Part shown: positions 56,663 to 64,000 of the stretch, piece after piece
Numbering within the stretch: position 1 is the first letter of the stretch
Layout of the letters: the number at the start of each line of letters is the position of its first letter
From: Acidimicrobiales bacterium
GTDB taxonomy: Bacteria > Actinomycetota > Acidimicrobiia > Acidimicrobiales > Poriferisodalaceae
NCBI GenBank assembly: GCA_009843525.1
Contig: VYDH01000033.1
Coordinates: 124,001-188,000, forward strand
Reading direction: 5' to 3'
Length of the DNA stretch: 64,000 nucleotides
Notes under the pieces: generated by a model
What the model was told of the DNA's origin: nothing
What the model saw: only the letters and a program-made list of their open reading frames with translations
Databases searched by the model: none
Made by a program: the position numbers and the translations under genes

Positions 56663-57903
56663 TACACGGCCTTCATTCGGATAAGCACCTGTGTCAGTTC
56701 TGTACCGTCGTAGGACCGCCTCGTGCGAAGCGGTTCGATGCTCTCGACAAGCCAGCCTTCTAGCGCTGCGGTCGCAGCCAGCAGTTCATGAGTTGGCACG
56801 TTGACGCCGCAGAACCGACTGTCTCCGATGTCGAGCAGCCAAGTCGCTCCGGGCCGCGAGCTACGTCTGACAGCCGCCGCCACTCGACGCATGTCTGAGA
56901 AGTACATGCGAACCATCGCCGGAATGCGCTGGTCGTACGCCACCTCGTCGAGCCGGCATGCGATCTCCTCGACCTCCGGCATCGTCGTCGGGTCCTCGCG
57001 CTTCTTCGAAATGTTGTTTATGCCAGCAGCAATGGTCGCGAGACGAAGGTCTGCTAAGTCGCTTTCATCAGGGATGAAGCCGAGCGCAAGCAGTTCGAGC
57101 TTGGTGTTCCGGCAGTAGTTGGTGCCGTTGAGGTAGGGCGGCGAGGTAATAATCAGGTCGGCGCTTGGATCGAGTTCAGGAAGCGACCGCGCATCGGAAC
57201 CTACCTGTACCGCTTGCCCGGCGATGGTGTGACCTGCAGTCTCGATGTCGTGGGCGAAGACTCTCAACTGATCAGATATCAGTGGCAGCAATGGTGCCGG
57301 ATCGGGATCTCCGGAGCGCCGTTTGCGAAGATCCGTTCGCCGAATCATGTTGCTCGCTGGGATCAGTGAAGTGGCGACTGCGAGTTTGGCTAGGTCGCGG
57401 ATCTCAGGTCGGCAGCCTTCGCATAGCTGAAGCGCCCCAAGCGCATCAGCGGCGACGCCGTCGGGAAAGAAGCAACGTCGCCGGTCAGCTTCAATCAATG
57501 GATGCTCCGAGTCCACAAGTGGTACCGGCCCGTGTGTGAGAGCCGCAGCGAGGGATGCGAGATCTGCCACAGCATCCGAGTTTGCAGCGGCCCTGGCCTT
57601 GTTGATCTTCACGTCGGCGACCCAGGCAAGGTAGGGGTTGACCTCCGAGAAGAAGCAGTCGTGGCCATGTTCGGCTGCTGCCAGCGCCGTGGTCCCAGAG
57701 CCGCCAAATGGGTCCAGGATTACCTGAGCATCGGGGAACTCACTTAGGGCGGAAGCGACAAGATCTGCGCTGTATCCCTCGACGAACGAGTACCAACGGT
57801 GAATCGGCCTATGCCGATTGTCATCAAATACTCCGAGCCGTCTCGCTGTGGCCGCATGGCCTGCGGCGATGGGAACGTCGAAAAGAACTTGCGTGGTGTT
57901 CAC
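56662..57903 (-). CDS. DNA methyltransferase (SPPY class), restriction-modification
   Basis: 413 residues. Motif I is VILDPFGGSGTTALAA (61-76), motif IV is IITSPPYLNGTNY (253-257 core). First gene of the three-gene cassette. Two different methyltransferases beside one nuclease usually mean an asymmetric recognition site, one enzyme per strand. GC content is low for this chromosome (some stretches near 50%), suggesting acquisition by transfer. Confidence 0.88.
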   Translation of the reverse strand: MNTTQVLFDVPIAAGHAATARRLGVFDDNRHRPIHRWYSFVEGYSADLVASALSEFPDAQVILDPFGGSGTTALAAAEHGHDCFFSEVNPYLAWVADVKINKARAAANSDAVADLASLAAALTHGPVPLVDSEHPLIEADRRRCFFPDGVAADALGALQLCEGCRPEIRDLAKLAVATSLIPASNMIRRTDLRKRRSGDPDPAPLLPLISDQLRVFAHDIETAGHTIAGQAVQVGSDARSLPELDPSADLIITSPPYLNGTNYCRNTKLELLALGFIPDESDLADLRLATIAAGINNISKKREDPTTMPEVEEIACRLDEVAYDQRIPAMVRMYFSDMRRVAAAVRRSSRPGATWLLDIGDSRFCGVNVPTHELLAATAALEGWLVESIEPLRTRRSYDGTELTQVLIRMKAV

Positions 57904-58111
57904 GGGCTACTCCGGCCGCTTGGTGCTTGCTGCTGAGCGAGGAGCTCTTCGCAGCTGTCTTGTTGAGGGTCGGCCGGAGAACAAACAGACGCTGGCCGTC
58001 CGAGAGCGCCTGCTTTCGACCCTACTGAAGGGGTACGACAACTAGCGGTAAAGCGGAAAGCCATCACCACCTGAGGTCTAGCCGACGAGGCCGTCCGAGA
58101 CGGTGTTGGGG

Positions 58112-58159
58112 GTGACCGGCAGCTTCGCCGCAGCCGCTGCCGGCCTCGCTCTCGCCTGA
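58112..58159 (+). pseudogene. Decayed crcB 3'-end fragment
   Basis: Sixteen codons reading VTGSFAAAAAGLALA-stop match the end of the second crcB (ITGATAAAAAGLALS-stop, 54209-54256), with 36 of 48 bases identical and the central block nearly so. No upstream crcB sequence is left. It lies between the restriction-modification genes and serS, so those genes appear to have entered at or near the 3' end of a crcB gene. The rest of the 57904-58284 gap has no gene. Confidence 0.6.
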
Positions 58160-58188
58160 CTTAGTGACACAGCCGCGAGAGCTGCGGA

Positions 58189-58278
58189 GGCGGCAGGGAA
58201 CTCTACGACGTTGCGACCAGCTGGATCGCTGGTCGCAGAGGGTCCTGCCGCCACCGCAGCGGGCGCATCTACCCGCTG
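58189..58278. repeat. Hairpin-forming region downstream of serS
   Basis: GCGACCAGC / GCTGGTCGC (58213-58221, 58228-58236) is a perfect 9-bp stem with a 6-nt loop, flanked by the outer pair GGCGGCAGG / CCTGCCGCC (58189-58197, 58244-58252). A separate 7-bp stem CAGCGGG / CCCGCTG (58257-58263, 58272-58278) lies just after the serS stop. No T-run, so a T-less terminator for serS is possible. Confidence 0.5.
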
Positions 58279-58284
58279 GGCTCG

Positions 58285-59538
58285 CTAGGCAGGGGCGGGG
58301 ATCTCGGTGAAGTTGAGCCAGGGGTGGAGCACTTCTGGTACGGCGATGGAGCCGTCGGGGCGCTGGTGGTTCTCCATGATGAACACGAGCGTGCGGCCGA
58401 CGGCGCATGCCGTGCCGTTCAGGGTGTGGACCAGCCCGTGGCCGTCGTCGTCGAACCAGCGGGTGCCCAGGCGCCGGGCCGAGTAATCGGTGTAGTTCGA
58501 GCATGAGGTGACCTCGCGGTACGCCCGCTCCGACGGCAGCCACACCTCAAGGTCGTACTTCTTGGCCGCCGCAGCACCCAGGTCGCCGGCCGCCACGTTG
58601 ATGACCCGGTAGGGCAGGTCGAGCGAGCCGACGATTTCCTCCTGTATGGCGCGCAGCGCCTCCAGCTCGTCCCAACTCGTGTCCGAGTCGCAGAACGAGA
58701 ACATCTCGACCTTGTCGAACTGGTGCACACGGAAGATGCCGCGGGTGTCCTTGCCGTACGTGCCGGCCTCGCGCCGGAAACACGATGAGAACCCGGCATA
58801 GCGCGACGGCAGCCCGGCCCGGTCCAGCCGCTCGCCCCGGTGCAGGCCCGCCAGCGCTACCTCGGATGTCCCGATCAGGAACAGGTCGTCGCCGTCGATC
58901 TCGTACACCTGGTGGCGGTCGGCGGGGAAGAACCCGGCCTCGGTCATCATCTCCTCGCGCACGAGCACTGGCGGCACGACAGGCAGGAAGCCGTCGCGCT
59001 CCAGCAGGTCCATCGTCCACTGCACGAGGGCGAATTCCAGCCGCACCGCCGCGCCCTTGAGGTAGGCGAACCGCGAGCCGCTGTTGCGGGCACCGCTCTC
59101 GGAGTCGACTAGGCCGGCCAGCGCTCCGATCTCGGCATGGTCGTGAGCAGGCGGATCGCCTCGCTCCCCCACCTCACGCACGGTTTCGAAGTGCTCCTCG
59201 CCGCCAGACGGCACCTCGGCCGCGGCCGGGTTGGGAACCTGCAGTGCCAGCTCGGTTCGCCGCTCGGCAGCTTCCCGCTCGGAGACCTCAAGGCGTTCCA
59301 CCTCTTCCTTGAGACGCGCCGCCTCGGCGATCTTCGCCGGGCGTTCGTCGGGGGCCGCCCGCCCGATCTCGCGCGATGCGGCGTTCTGCGCCGCCCGCGC
59401 CTGCTCAGCCTGGTGGGTGACTGCCCGCCACGCCTCGTCGGCCGCGAGCACCTCGTCGATGAACTCCGGCGAAGCGCCCTTGCGGGCTGCGCCATCTCGA
59501 TATGCGGCGTCATCCCGAAGCCGGCGGAGGTCGATCAC
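58285..59538 (-). CDS. serS: Serine-tRNA ligase
   Basis: 417-residue class II synthetase. N-terminal coiled coil (about 30-100), then motif 2 FRREAGTYGKDTRGIFRVHQF and motif 3 NGTACAVGRTLVFIMENHQ. GTG at 59538 has a TAGCTT box 8 nt upstream (leaderless). Length matches the family. Confidence 0.97.
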   Translation of the reverse strand: MIDLRRLRDDAAYRDGAARKGASPEFIDEVLAADEAWRAVTHQAEQARAAQNAASREIGRAAPDERPAKIAEAARLKEEVERLEVSEREAAERRTELALQVPNPAAAEVPSGGEEHFETVREVGERGDPPAHDHAEIGALAGLVDSESGARNSGSRFAYLKGAAVRLEFALVQWTMDLLERDGFLPVVPPVLVREEMMTEAGFFPADRHQVYEIDGDDLFLIGTSEVALAGLHRGERLDRAGLPSRYAGFSSCFRREAGTYGKDTRGIFRVHQFDKVEMFSFCDSDTSWDELEALRAIQEEIVGSLDLPYRVINVAAGDLGAAAAKKYDLEVWLPSERAYREVTSCSNYTDYSARRLGTRWFDDDGHGLVHTLNGTACAVGRTLVFIMENHQRPDGSIAVPEVLHPWLNFTEIPAPA

Positions 59539-59546
59539 GCCGGGTG

Positions 59547-59552
59547 AAGCTA
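59547..59552 (-). promoter_or_regulatory. Likely -10 box (TAGCTT) of leaderless serS
   Basis: TAGCTT on the minus strand, 8 nt before the serS GTG. Confidence 0.55.
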
Positions 59553-59621
59553 CCGGCGTCTGGGGCCCGCGCCGGGTTGCCGGTGCTTGCGCACTTGCTC
59601 GGCGCCCGCAAGCATCGCCAG

Positions 59622-61376
59622 ATGCCAGATCACGCGCCGGCCCCAGACCGGCACCTCCGCTTCGAAGCTTCTGACACGCCCCCGCTGCCGCTCACGGCCG
59701 GGCTGGGCCTGCAGTTCGCCATCCTGGCCATCGCCGGCATCGTGCTGACGCCTGCCATCGTTGTCCGAGCCGCCGATGGCACAGACGAGTACCTGGCGTG
59801 GGCCGTGTTTGCCGCCGCGGCGATCAGCGGCGTCAGCACGATCCTGCAGGCGGTCCGCTTCGGACGCATCGGCGCCGGTTACGTGCTGCTGATGGGCACC
59901 TCCGGCGCCTTCATCGCGGTCTGCGTCACAGCGCTCACCGACGGCGGGCCGGGGCTCTTGGCCACCTTGGTCGTGGCCTCGTCGCTGTTCCAGTTCCTGC
60001 TGGCTGCGAAGCTCTCACTGTTCCGGCGCCTGTTCACGCCGACCGTTGCCGGCACCGTGGTCATGCTCATCGCGGTCTCGGTGATGCCGCTCATCTTCGA
60101 CATGGTGGCTGCCTCTCCCGAAGACGCTGCCGCGGCGAGTGCGCCCGTGAGCGCCCTCGTGGCTGTCGGCGTCATTGTCGTGATCGCGCTCAAGGCCCGC
60201 GGGAGTCTCCGCCTGTGGGCGCCGGTGATCGGCATCGTGGTCGGATCAGTCATCGCGGCGTTCTTCGGGCTGTACGACTTCGACCGGATCGCCGAGGCGG
60301 GCTGGATCGGACTGCCCGACGGCGGCTGGCCCGGTTTCGACTTCACGTTCGGATCCGAGTTCTGGATCCTCTTGCCTGGTTTCATATTCGCCACCCTCAT
60401 CGGCGCGATCGAGACCATCGGCGACTCGGTGGCCATCCAGCGAGTGTCCTGGCGGCGGCCCCGCGCCGTCGACTACCGGGCAGTGCAGGGCGCTGTCGCC
60501 GCCGACGGCACCGGCAACCTGCTGTCGGGACTGGCCGGCACGGTGCCCAACACCACCTATTCCATGAGCATCTCCGTCACCGAGCTGACCGGCGTGGCGG
60601 CGCGCCGGGTCGGCGTGGCCATCGGCGCCGCGTTCGTCGTGATGGCATTCGTGCCGAAGGCGCTGGCCGTGGTGATGGCGGTGCCCGACGCCGTCGTCGC
60701 GGCATACGCAACGATCCTGCTGGCAATGCTGTTCGTCACCGGCATGCAGATCGTCGTCGCCGACGCCACCGACTACCGCAAGGGGCTGATCGCGGGTTTC
60801 TCGTTCTGGATCGGCGTGGGCTTCCAGAACGGCGTGATCTTCCCGGCGTATCTCGACGGCTTCGCGGGCGGATTCCTCAACAACGGCATGACGGCCGGCG
60901 GGCTGGCGGCGATTGTGCTGACGCTGTTCACCGAGGTCAGCCAGGCGCGCCCCAAGCGGCTCCGATGCGATCTGGCGACGTCGTCATTGCCGCAGATCCG
61001 GGTGTTCTTGGGCCGGTTCGCCGATCGCAATGGCTGGAGCCGGGCGATGTCGGACCGCCTCGACACAGTGGCCGAAGAGTCGCTGCTGACACTGACCGGC
61101 GCCGGGAGACCCGAGAGCGCCAGCGAGACTCGAGCCCTGCGGTTGACAGCGAGCAAGCAGGACGGCGGTGCCGTTCTTGAGTTCGTGGCCGCGGCGAGCG
61201 AGGAGAACATCGAGGACCGGCTCGCTGTGCTGGACTCGCAGAGCGTCGAGCGGCCAGTCGAACGGGATCTCTCGCTTCGCATGCTGCAGCATCACGCCGC
61301 GTCGGTGCATCATCAGCAGTATCACGAGGTGGATATCGTGACCGTTCACGTTGACGTGCCCGATCCAAGAGGCTGA
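59622..61376 (+). CDS. Xanthine/uracil permease with C-terminal ATPase-like domain
   Basis: 584 residues. The first ~440 are a NAT/NCS2 nucleobase transporter: LGLQFAILAIAGIVLTP, the family signature region GAIETIGDSVAIQ and TGNLLSGLAGTVPNTTYSMS. The last ~140 are soluble: FADRNGWSRAMSDRLDTVAEESL, then EFVAAASEENIEDRLAVL and HHAASVHHQQYHEVDIVTVHV, resembling a GHKL (histidine-kinase-like ATPase) fold with an N-box-like EESLL. ATG at 59622 is the likely start. Substrate not determined by sequence. Confidence 0.85.
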   Translation: MPDHAPAPDRHLRFEASDTPPLPLTAGLGLQFAILAIAGIVLTPAIVVRAADGTDEYLAWAVFAAAAISGVSTILQAVRFGRIGAGYVLLMGTSGAFIAVCVTALTDGGPGLLATLVVASSLFQFLLAAKLSLFRRLFTPTVAGTVVMLIAVSVMPLIFDMVAASPEDAAAASAPVSALVAVGVIVVIALKARGSLRLWAPVIGIVVGSVIAAFFGLYDFDRIAEAGWIGLPDGGWPGFDFTFGSEFWILLPGFIFATLIGAIETIGDSVAIQRVSWRRPRAVDYRAVQGAVAADGTGNLLSGLAGTVPNTTYSMSISVTELTGVAARRVGVAIGAAFVVMAFVPKALAVVMAVPDAVVAAYATILLAMLFVTGMQIVVADATDYRKGLIAGFSFWIGVGFQNGVIFPAYLDGFAGGFLNNGMTAGGLAAIVLTLFTEVSQARPKRLRCDLATSSLPQIRVFLGRFADRNGWSRAMSDRLDTVAEESLLTLTGAGRPESASETRALRLTASKQDGGAVLEFVAAASEENIEDRLAVLDSQSVERPVERDLSLRMLQHHAASVHHQQYHEVDIVTVHVDVPDPRG

Positions 61377-61414
61377 GCCCCGGGCCCGCGCAGGCACCGC
61401 AGGGGGACGCTCCC

Positions 61415-63199
61415 ATGAACGAACCGTCCTACGACGTCGTCTGGCCCGGAGCGCCGTCAGGCATCGAGCAACGGGAGCTGGCACCGAGGCTCGATACGTT
61501 GGCCGGCAAGCGGATCGGGTTCCTGTGGGACTACCTGTTCCGCGGCGATGAGCTGTTCCCGATTCTCGAGCGCGAGCTCGCTGCCCGCTACGAGGGCGTG
61601 ACGTTCGTGGGCTACGAGACATTCGGCAACACCCACGGCGGCGACGAGGCCGCGGTCATCGACCGCCTGCCTGACTCGCTGCGTTCGCGAGCTGTTGACG
61701 CCGTGGTGTCGGGCATGGGCTGCTGAGGCAGCTGCACGCCCGCCGTGGCGCGGGCAGCAGTCGCATCCGAAGCCGCAGGGGTGCCGTCGGTCTCGATCGT
61801 GTGCGAGAGCTTCGACGGCCAGGCCGCCGCGACCGCAAAGGGGCACGGATTCGAGCAGCTCCCGCTGGCGATCACCGTGGGCCACGTGGATGCCCAGTCC
61901 GCTTCGGATATGGAGAGCAACTTCGTCAATCACACCGTGGACGCCATCGTCGCCGGGCTGACCGGAGCATCTGCCGCACGCAACGGGACGAACGGCCGCG
62001 TCGCCCGCAGCGATCCGGCCGAGGGCAACGAGCGCTCGCTCGGCCCCTCCACGCTCGACTCAGCATCGCTCAACCCAGCCCCGTACGACACCGTGGCCAG
62101 TGGTTCGATCGACGAGATCAACGACGCCTTCGCCGAACGGGGATGGTCCGACGGCCTGCCGATCGTGCCGCCGACGGTGGATCGTGTTGAGCGCTTCCTG
62201 GCCGGCACGGGCTTGGACCCCCTGCAATCACTGGGCATTGCCCGAACTACCGGCCGCGACATGACCGTGTGGTCGGTGGCAACCAACGCCGTCATGGCCG
62301 GCTGCGAGCCGCGACACCTGGGTGTGCTGCTGGCCGCAGCACGCATCCTGGCCGACCCGCACTATGGCGCAGAGCACTCGGGCAACACCACCGGCGCCGA
62401 CGCGCTGATGATCCTCGACGGTCCGAATGCGACGGCCCTGGGCTTCAACTCCGGCGTCGGGGCACTGCGCGACGGTGTGCGCGCCAACACCAGCGTCGGC
62501 CGCTGGTTGCGGCTCTACCAGCGCAACGTGTTCGGTTTCACTGCGGCCGAGCACGACAAGTCCACCTTCGGGAACTCGTTCCGCGTGGTGCTGTGCGAAG
62601 ACGCCACCGCCCTCGCCGACATCGGCTGGGACCCCGTCAGCGCCGAGTTCGGTTTCGGCGCTGACGATGACGTGCTGACCATGGCCCGCTTCAACAGTGG
62701 TGCCATCGTCGGCAGCGCGTTCGGTTCCACTCCCGACGAGATCGTGCCGTATCTTGCCGACGGCTTGGCGCGGATCACCGGCTGGGACCTGGGGCACTTG
62801 TACGGGCTCGGGCGCATGCACTACCGGCCGCTGCTGGTGCTGTCGCCGATCCTGGCGCGCACCTGCGCAACTTCGGGCTGGACCAAGGCGAACCTGGCCG
62901 AGGCGCTCTTCGAGCACGCTCGCATCCCGGCGTGGCGCTTCGAGAAGCTCATCGGCGAGTGGACCAACCTGGCGGCAGGCCGTCCCCAGCTCACCGACGT
63001 CGTCGCCGCCGGCGATCTGCCGTCGCAGTTCGCCGAATCAGACGATCCCGACCGCCTGGTGCCAATCGTCTCGGAGCCGGCAAAGTTCGTGATCGCGGTC
63101 GCAGGCGACGCGAACCGCACCAACGCCTACGTATTCAGCCACGACGGCCCCCACGGCGACTACACCGCCGCCGCGGTCGAGCAGCTCAGCCTCGACTGA
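61415..63199 (+). CDS. UGSC-family selenoprotein (in-frame TGA = selenocysteine)
   Basis: 594 residues when the TGA at 61724-61726 is read as selenocysteine (residue 104): ...VVSGMGC-U-GSCTPAVARA.... This is the defining C-U-G-S-C motif of the UGSC family. Residues 1 to about 185 form that domain (KRIGFLWDYLFRGDELFP at the start). A second domain from about 225 (FAERGWSDGLPIVPPTVDRV) to the end has no known function. A hairpin directly after the TGA looks like a bacterial SECIS. GGGGGA lies 7 nt before the ATG. Standard gene callers split this into two ORFs (61415-61726 and 61745-63199). selA, selB, selC and selD are not in the window. Confidence 0.88.
61732..61760 (+). promoter_or_regulatory. 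Candidate SECIS element of the UGSC selenoprotein
   Basis: CTGC/GCAG (61732-61735, 61757-61760) and GCCCGC/GCGGGC (61738-61743, 61750-61755) form a bulged stem with apical loop CGTGGC. The loop starts 17 nt after the TGA and holds a G-U, as SelB-binding bacterial SECIS hairpins do. Confidence 0.65.
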
Positions 63200-63237
63200 C
63201 GGCCGGCTCAGCTGCGCGACGCCATGCCCAGCGAAGC

Positions 63238-63621
63238 TCAGCAGTCGAGGTTGGGACTGAGGTCGCAGCCGGCGGGGTCGGTCCAGAACAGCATCGAGGT
63301 GCCCATCGCCGCGTAGACCGCGATAGCGAGCACCAGCCCTCCTACGAACATCCACGTGAACAGCTTGTTGTCGAAGCGCAGGTGCATGAAGTAGGCCACG
63401 ACGATCTCGAACTTGACGACCATCAGTATCAGCAGCAACGGCACTTCCAGCGGGCCGACCCTGTCATCGAAGAAGTAGATCAGCACTTCGGCCGCCGTGA
63501 GCACGGCGAGCAGCAGGGCGACCTTGATGTAGCCGAAGTCGCTCAGGCCGTGGTCATGATCGTCGTGAGCCTCGTCGGAGGGGTGGATCTCTTCGGATGC
63601 GGCTTCGGTGGCGGTGCTCAT
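63238..63621 (-). CDS. Cytochrome c oxidase subunit IV (prokaryotic COX4 family)
   Basis: 127 residues. A His/Asp-rich N-terminal tail (DEAHDDHDHGLSDFGY) precedes three helices: IKVALLLAVLTAAEVLIYFF, LLLILMVVKFEIVVAYFMHLRFD and the last near WMFVGGLVLAIAVY. This is the COX4_pro pattern of aa3-type oxidases. Starts 11 nt after subunit III. Confidence 0.9.
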   Translation of the reverse strand: MSTATEAASEEIHPSDEAHDDHDHGLSDFGYIKVALLLAVLTAAEVLIYFFDDRVGPLEVPLLLILMVVKFEIVVAYFMHLRFDNKLFTWMFVGGLVLAIAVYAAMGTSMLFWTDPAGCDLSPNLDC

Positions 63622-63632
63622 CGCTGCACTTC

Positions 63633-64000
63633 CTACGGGATCAGGTACACGACCGCGAAGATCACGATCCAGACGATGTCGACGAAGTGCCAGTACAGGC
63701 CGATGATCTCGACGGTCTCTGCTCGCTCAGGACCGATGATCCCTCGATTGATCATCGCCCACAGCGTGACCAGCATGATGATGCCCAGCGACACGTGGAC
63801 GCCGTGGAAGCCGGTCAGCGTGTAGAAGGCCGACGACGAGATGCTGACGGTGAAGCCGAGGCCTTCCCGGTAGAAGCTCGTGAACTCGTATACCTGACCG
63901 GCGATGAACACGGCACCCTGTGCTGCAGTGGTCAGCAGCCACAGCTTGCAGCGCTCCATCTCGCCCCTGGCGATCGCCGACACCGCGAGCACCATGGTGA
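63633..64000 (-). CDS. ctaE: Cytochrome c oxidase subunit III (5' end outside window)
   Basis: The C-terminal ~122 residues are visible. Typical subunit III helices are AAQGAVFIAGQVYEFTSFYREGL, SAFYTLTGFHGVHVSLGIIML and VEIIGLYWHFVDIVWIVIFAVVYL, with the conserved GFHGVHV and WHFVD motifs. The gene continues beyond 64000. Confidence 0.95.
   Translation of the reverse strand, partial: TMVLAVSAIARGEMERCKLWLLTTAAQGAVFIAGQVYEFTSFYREGLGFTVSISSSAFYTLTGFHGVHVSLGIIMLVTLWAMINRGIIGPERAETVEIIGLYWHFVDIVWIVIFAVVYLIP

Noticed and set aside
54257-58284. Mobile element carrying the restriction-modification genes
   Set aside because: No integrase, transposase, terminal inverted repeat or tRNA attachment site is seen; transfer is supported only by base composition and the crcB fragment.
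61415-61726. Short 103-residue protein ending at TGA, followed by a separate 484-residue gene
   Set aside because: The same frame continues past the TGA with the diagnostic GSCTPAV of the UGSC family; a stop is less likely than selenocysteine.

Overview
The window is GC-rich (about two-thirds G+C), densely packed bacterial DNA from an actinobacterium. Markers for that call are mshA (mycothiol synthesis), a WhiB-family regulator, a gene order mshA / YbjN-like / phosphoglycerate-mutase-like / proC / hemA-hemC-hemD like that of mycobacteria, and many leaderless genes with a TANNNT box 6-9 nt before the start codon. Two complex I operons, a split b6f-like cytochrome b and prokaryotic COX subunit IV point to a deep-branching aerobic lineage such as Acidimicrobiia. 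That placement is an inference; there is no rRNA here.

Bases 1-33157 (minus strand) are one respiratory super-cluster. In transcription order it runs: a small membrane protein, a two-cluster [4Fe-4S] ferredoxin, a split cytochrome b (b6-like half, then subunit-IV-like half), a Rieske protein, a diheme cytochrome c, a membrane protein of unknown function, a complete 14-gene nuoA-N operon, a His/Cys-rich exported membrane protein, a second 11-gene nuo operon that lacks nuoE, nuoF and nuoG, and a MidA/NDUFAF7-type methyltransferase cut by the window edge. Divergently, on the plus strand, follow a monoheme cytochrome c and a geranylgeranyl-reductase-family flavoprotein that may saturate the menaquinone side chain. 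Together these describe electron flow from NADH, and probably a second donor such as ferredoxin, into menaquinone and on through a b6f-like complex. A cytochrome c oxidase (subunits IV and III) sits at the far right edge.

Bases 35.6-49.9 kb are chromosomal housekeeping: an orphan HicB-like protein, heme synthesis (hemL, hemD, hemC, hemA), an S-adenosylmethionine hydrolase-family protein, proC, mshA, a MoaD/ThiS-like protein, a histidine phosphatase, tRNA-Lys(UUU), dut, a potassium channel, orn and a metallo-beta-lactamase-fold hydrolase.

Bases 49.9-54.3 kb hold a WhiB protein with a C-terminal AT-hook. Its roughly 490-nt leader contains a small reading frame and a strong intrinsic terminator, an arrangement like whiB7 attenuation. 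After it come a thioredoxin-like protein, CcdA, a poly-gamma-glutamate-hydrolase-family protein and a pair of CrcB fluoride channel subunits. Bases 54.4-57.9 kb are a lower-GC restriction-modification cassette (two methyltransferases and an HNH nuclease) that lies between crcB and a decayed extra copy of a crcB 3' end.

Bases 58.3-64 kb hold serS, a xanthine/uracil permease fused to an ATPase-like C-terminal domain, and a UGSC-family selenoprotein whose active-site selenocysteine is an in-frame TGA followed by a SECIS-like hairpin, so conventional gene calling splits it in two. The cytochrome c oxidase genes end the window.
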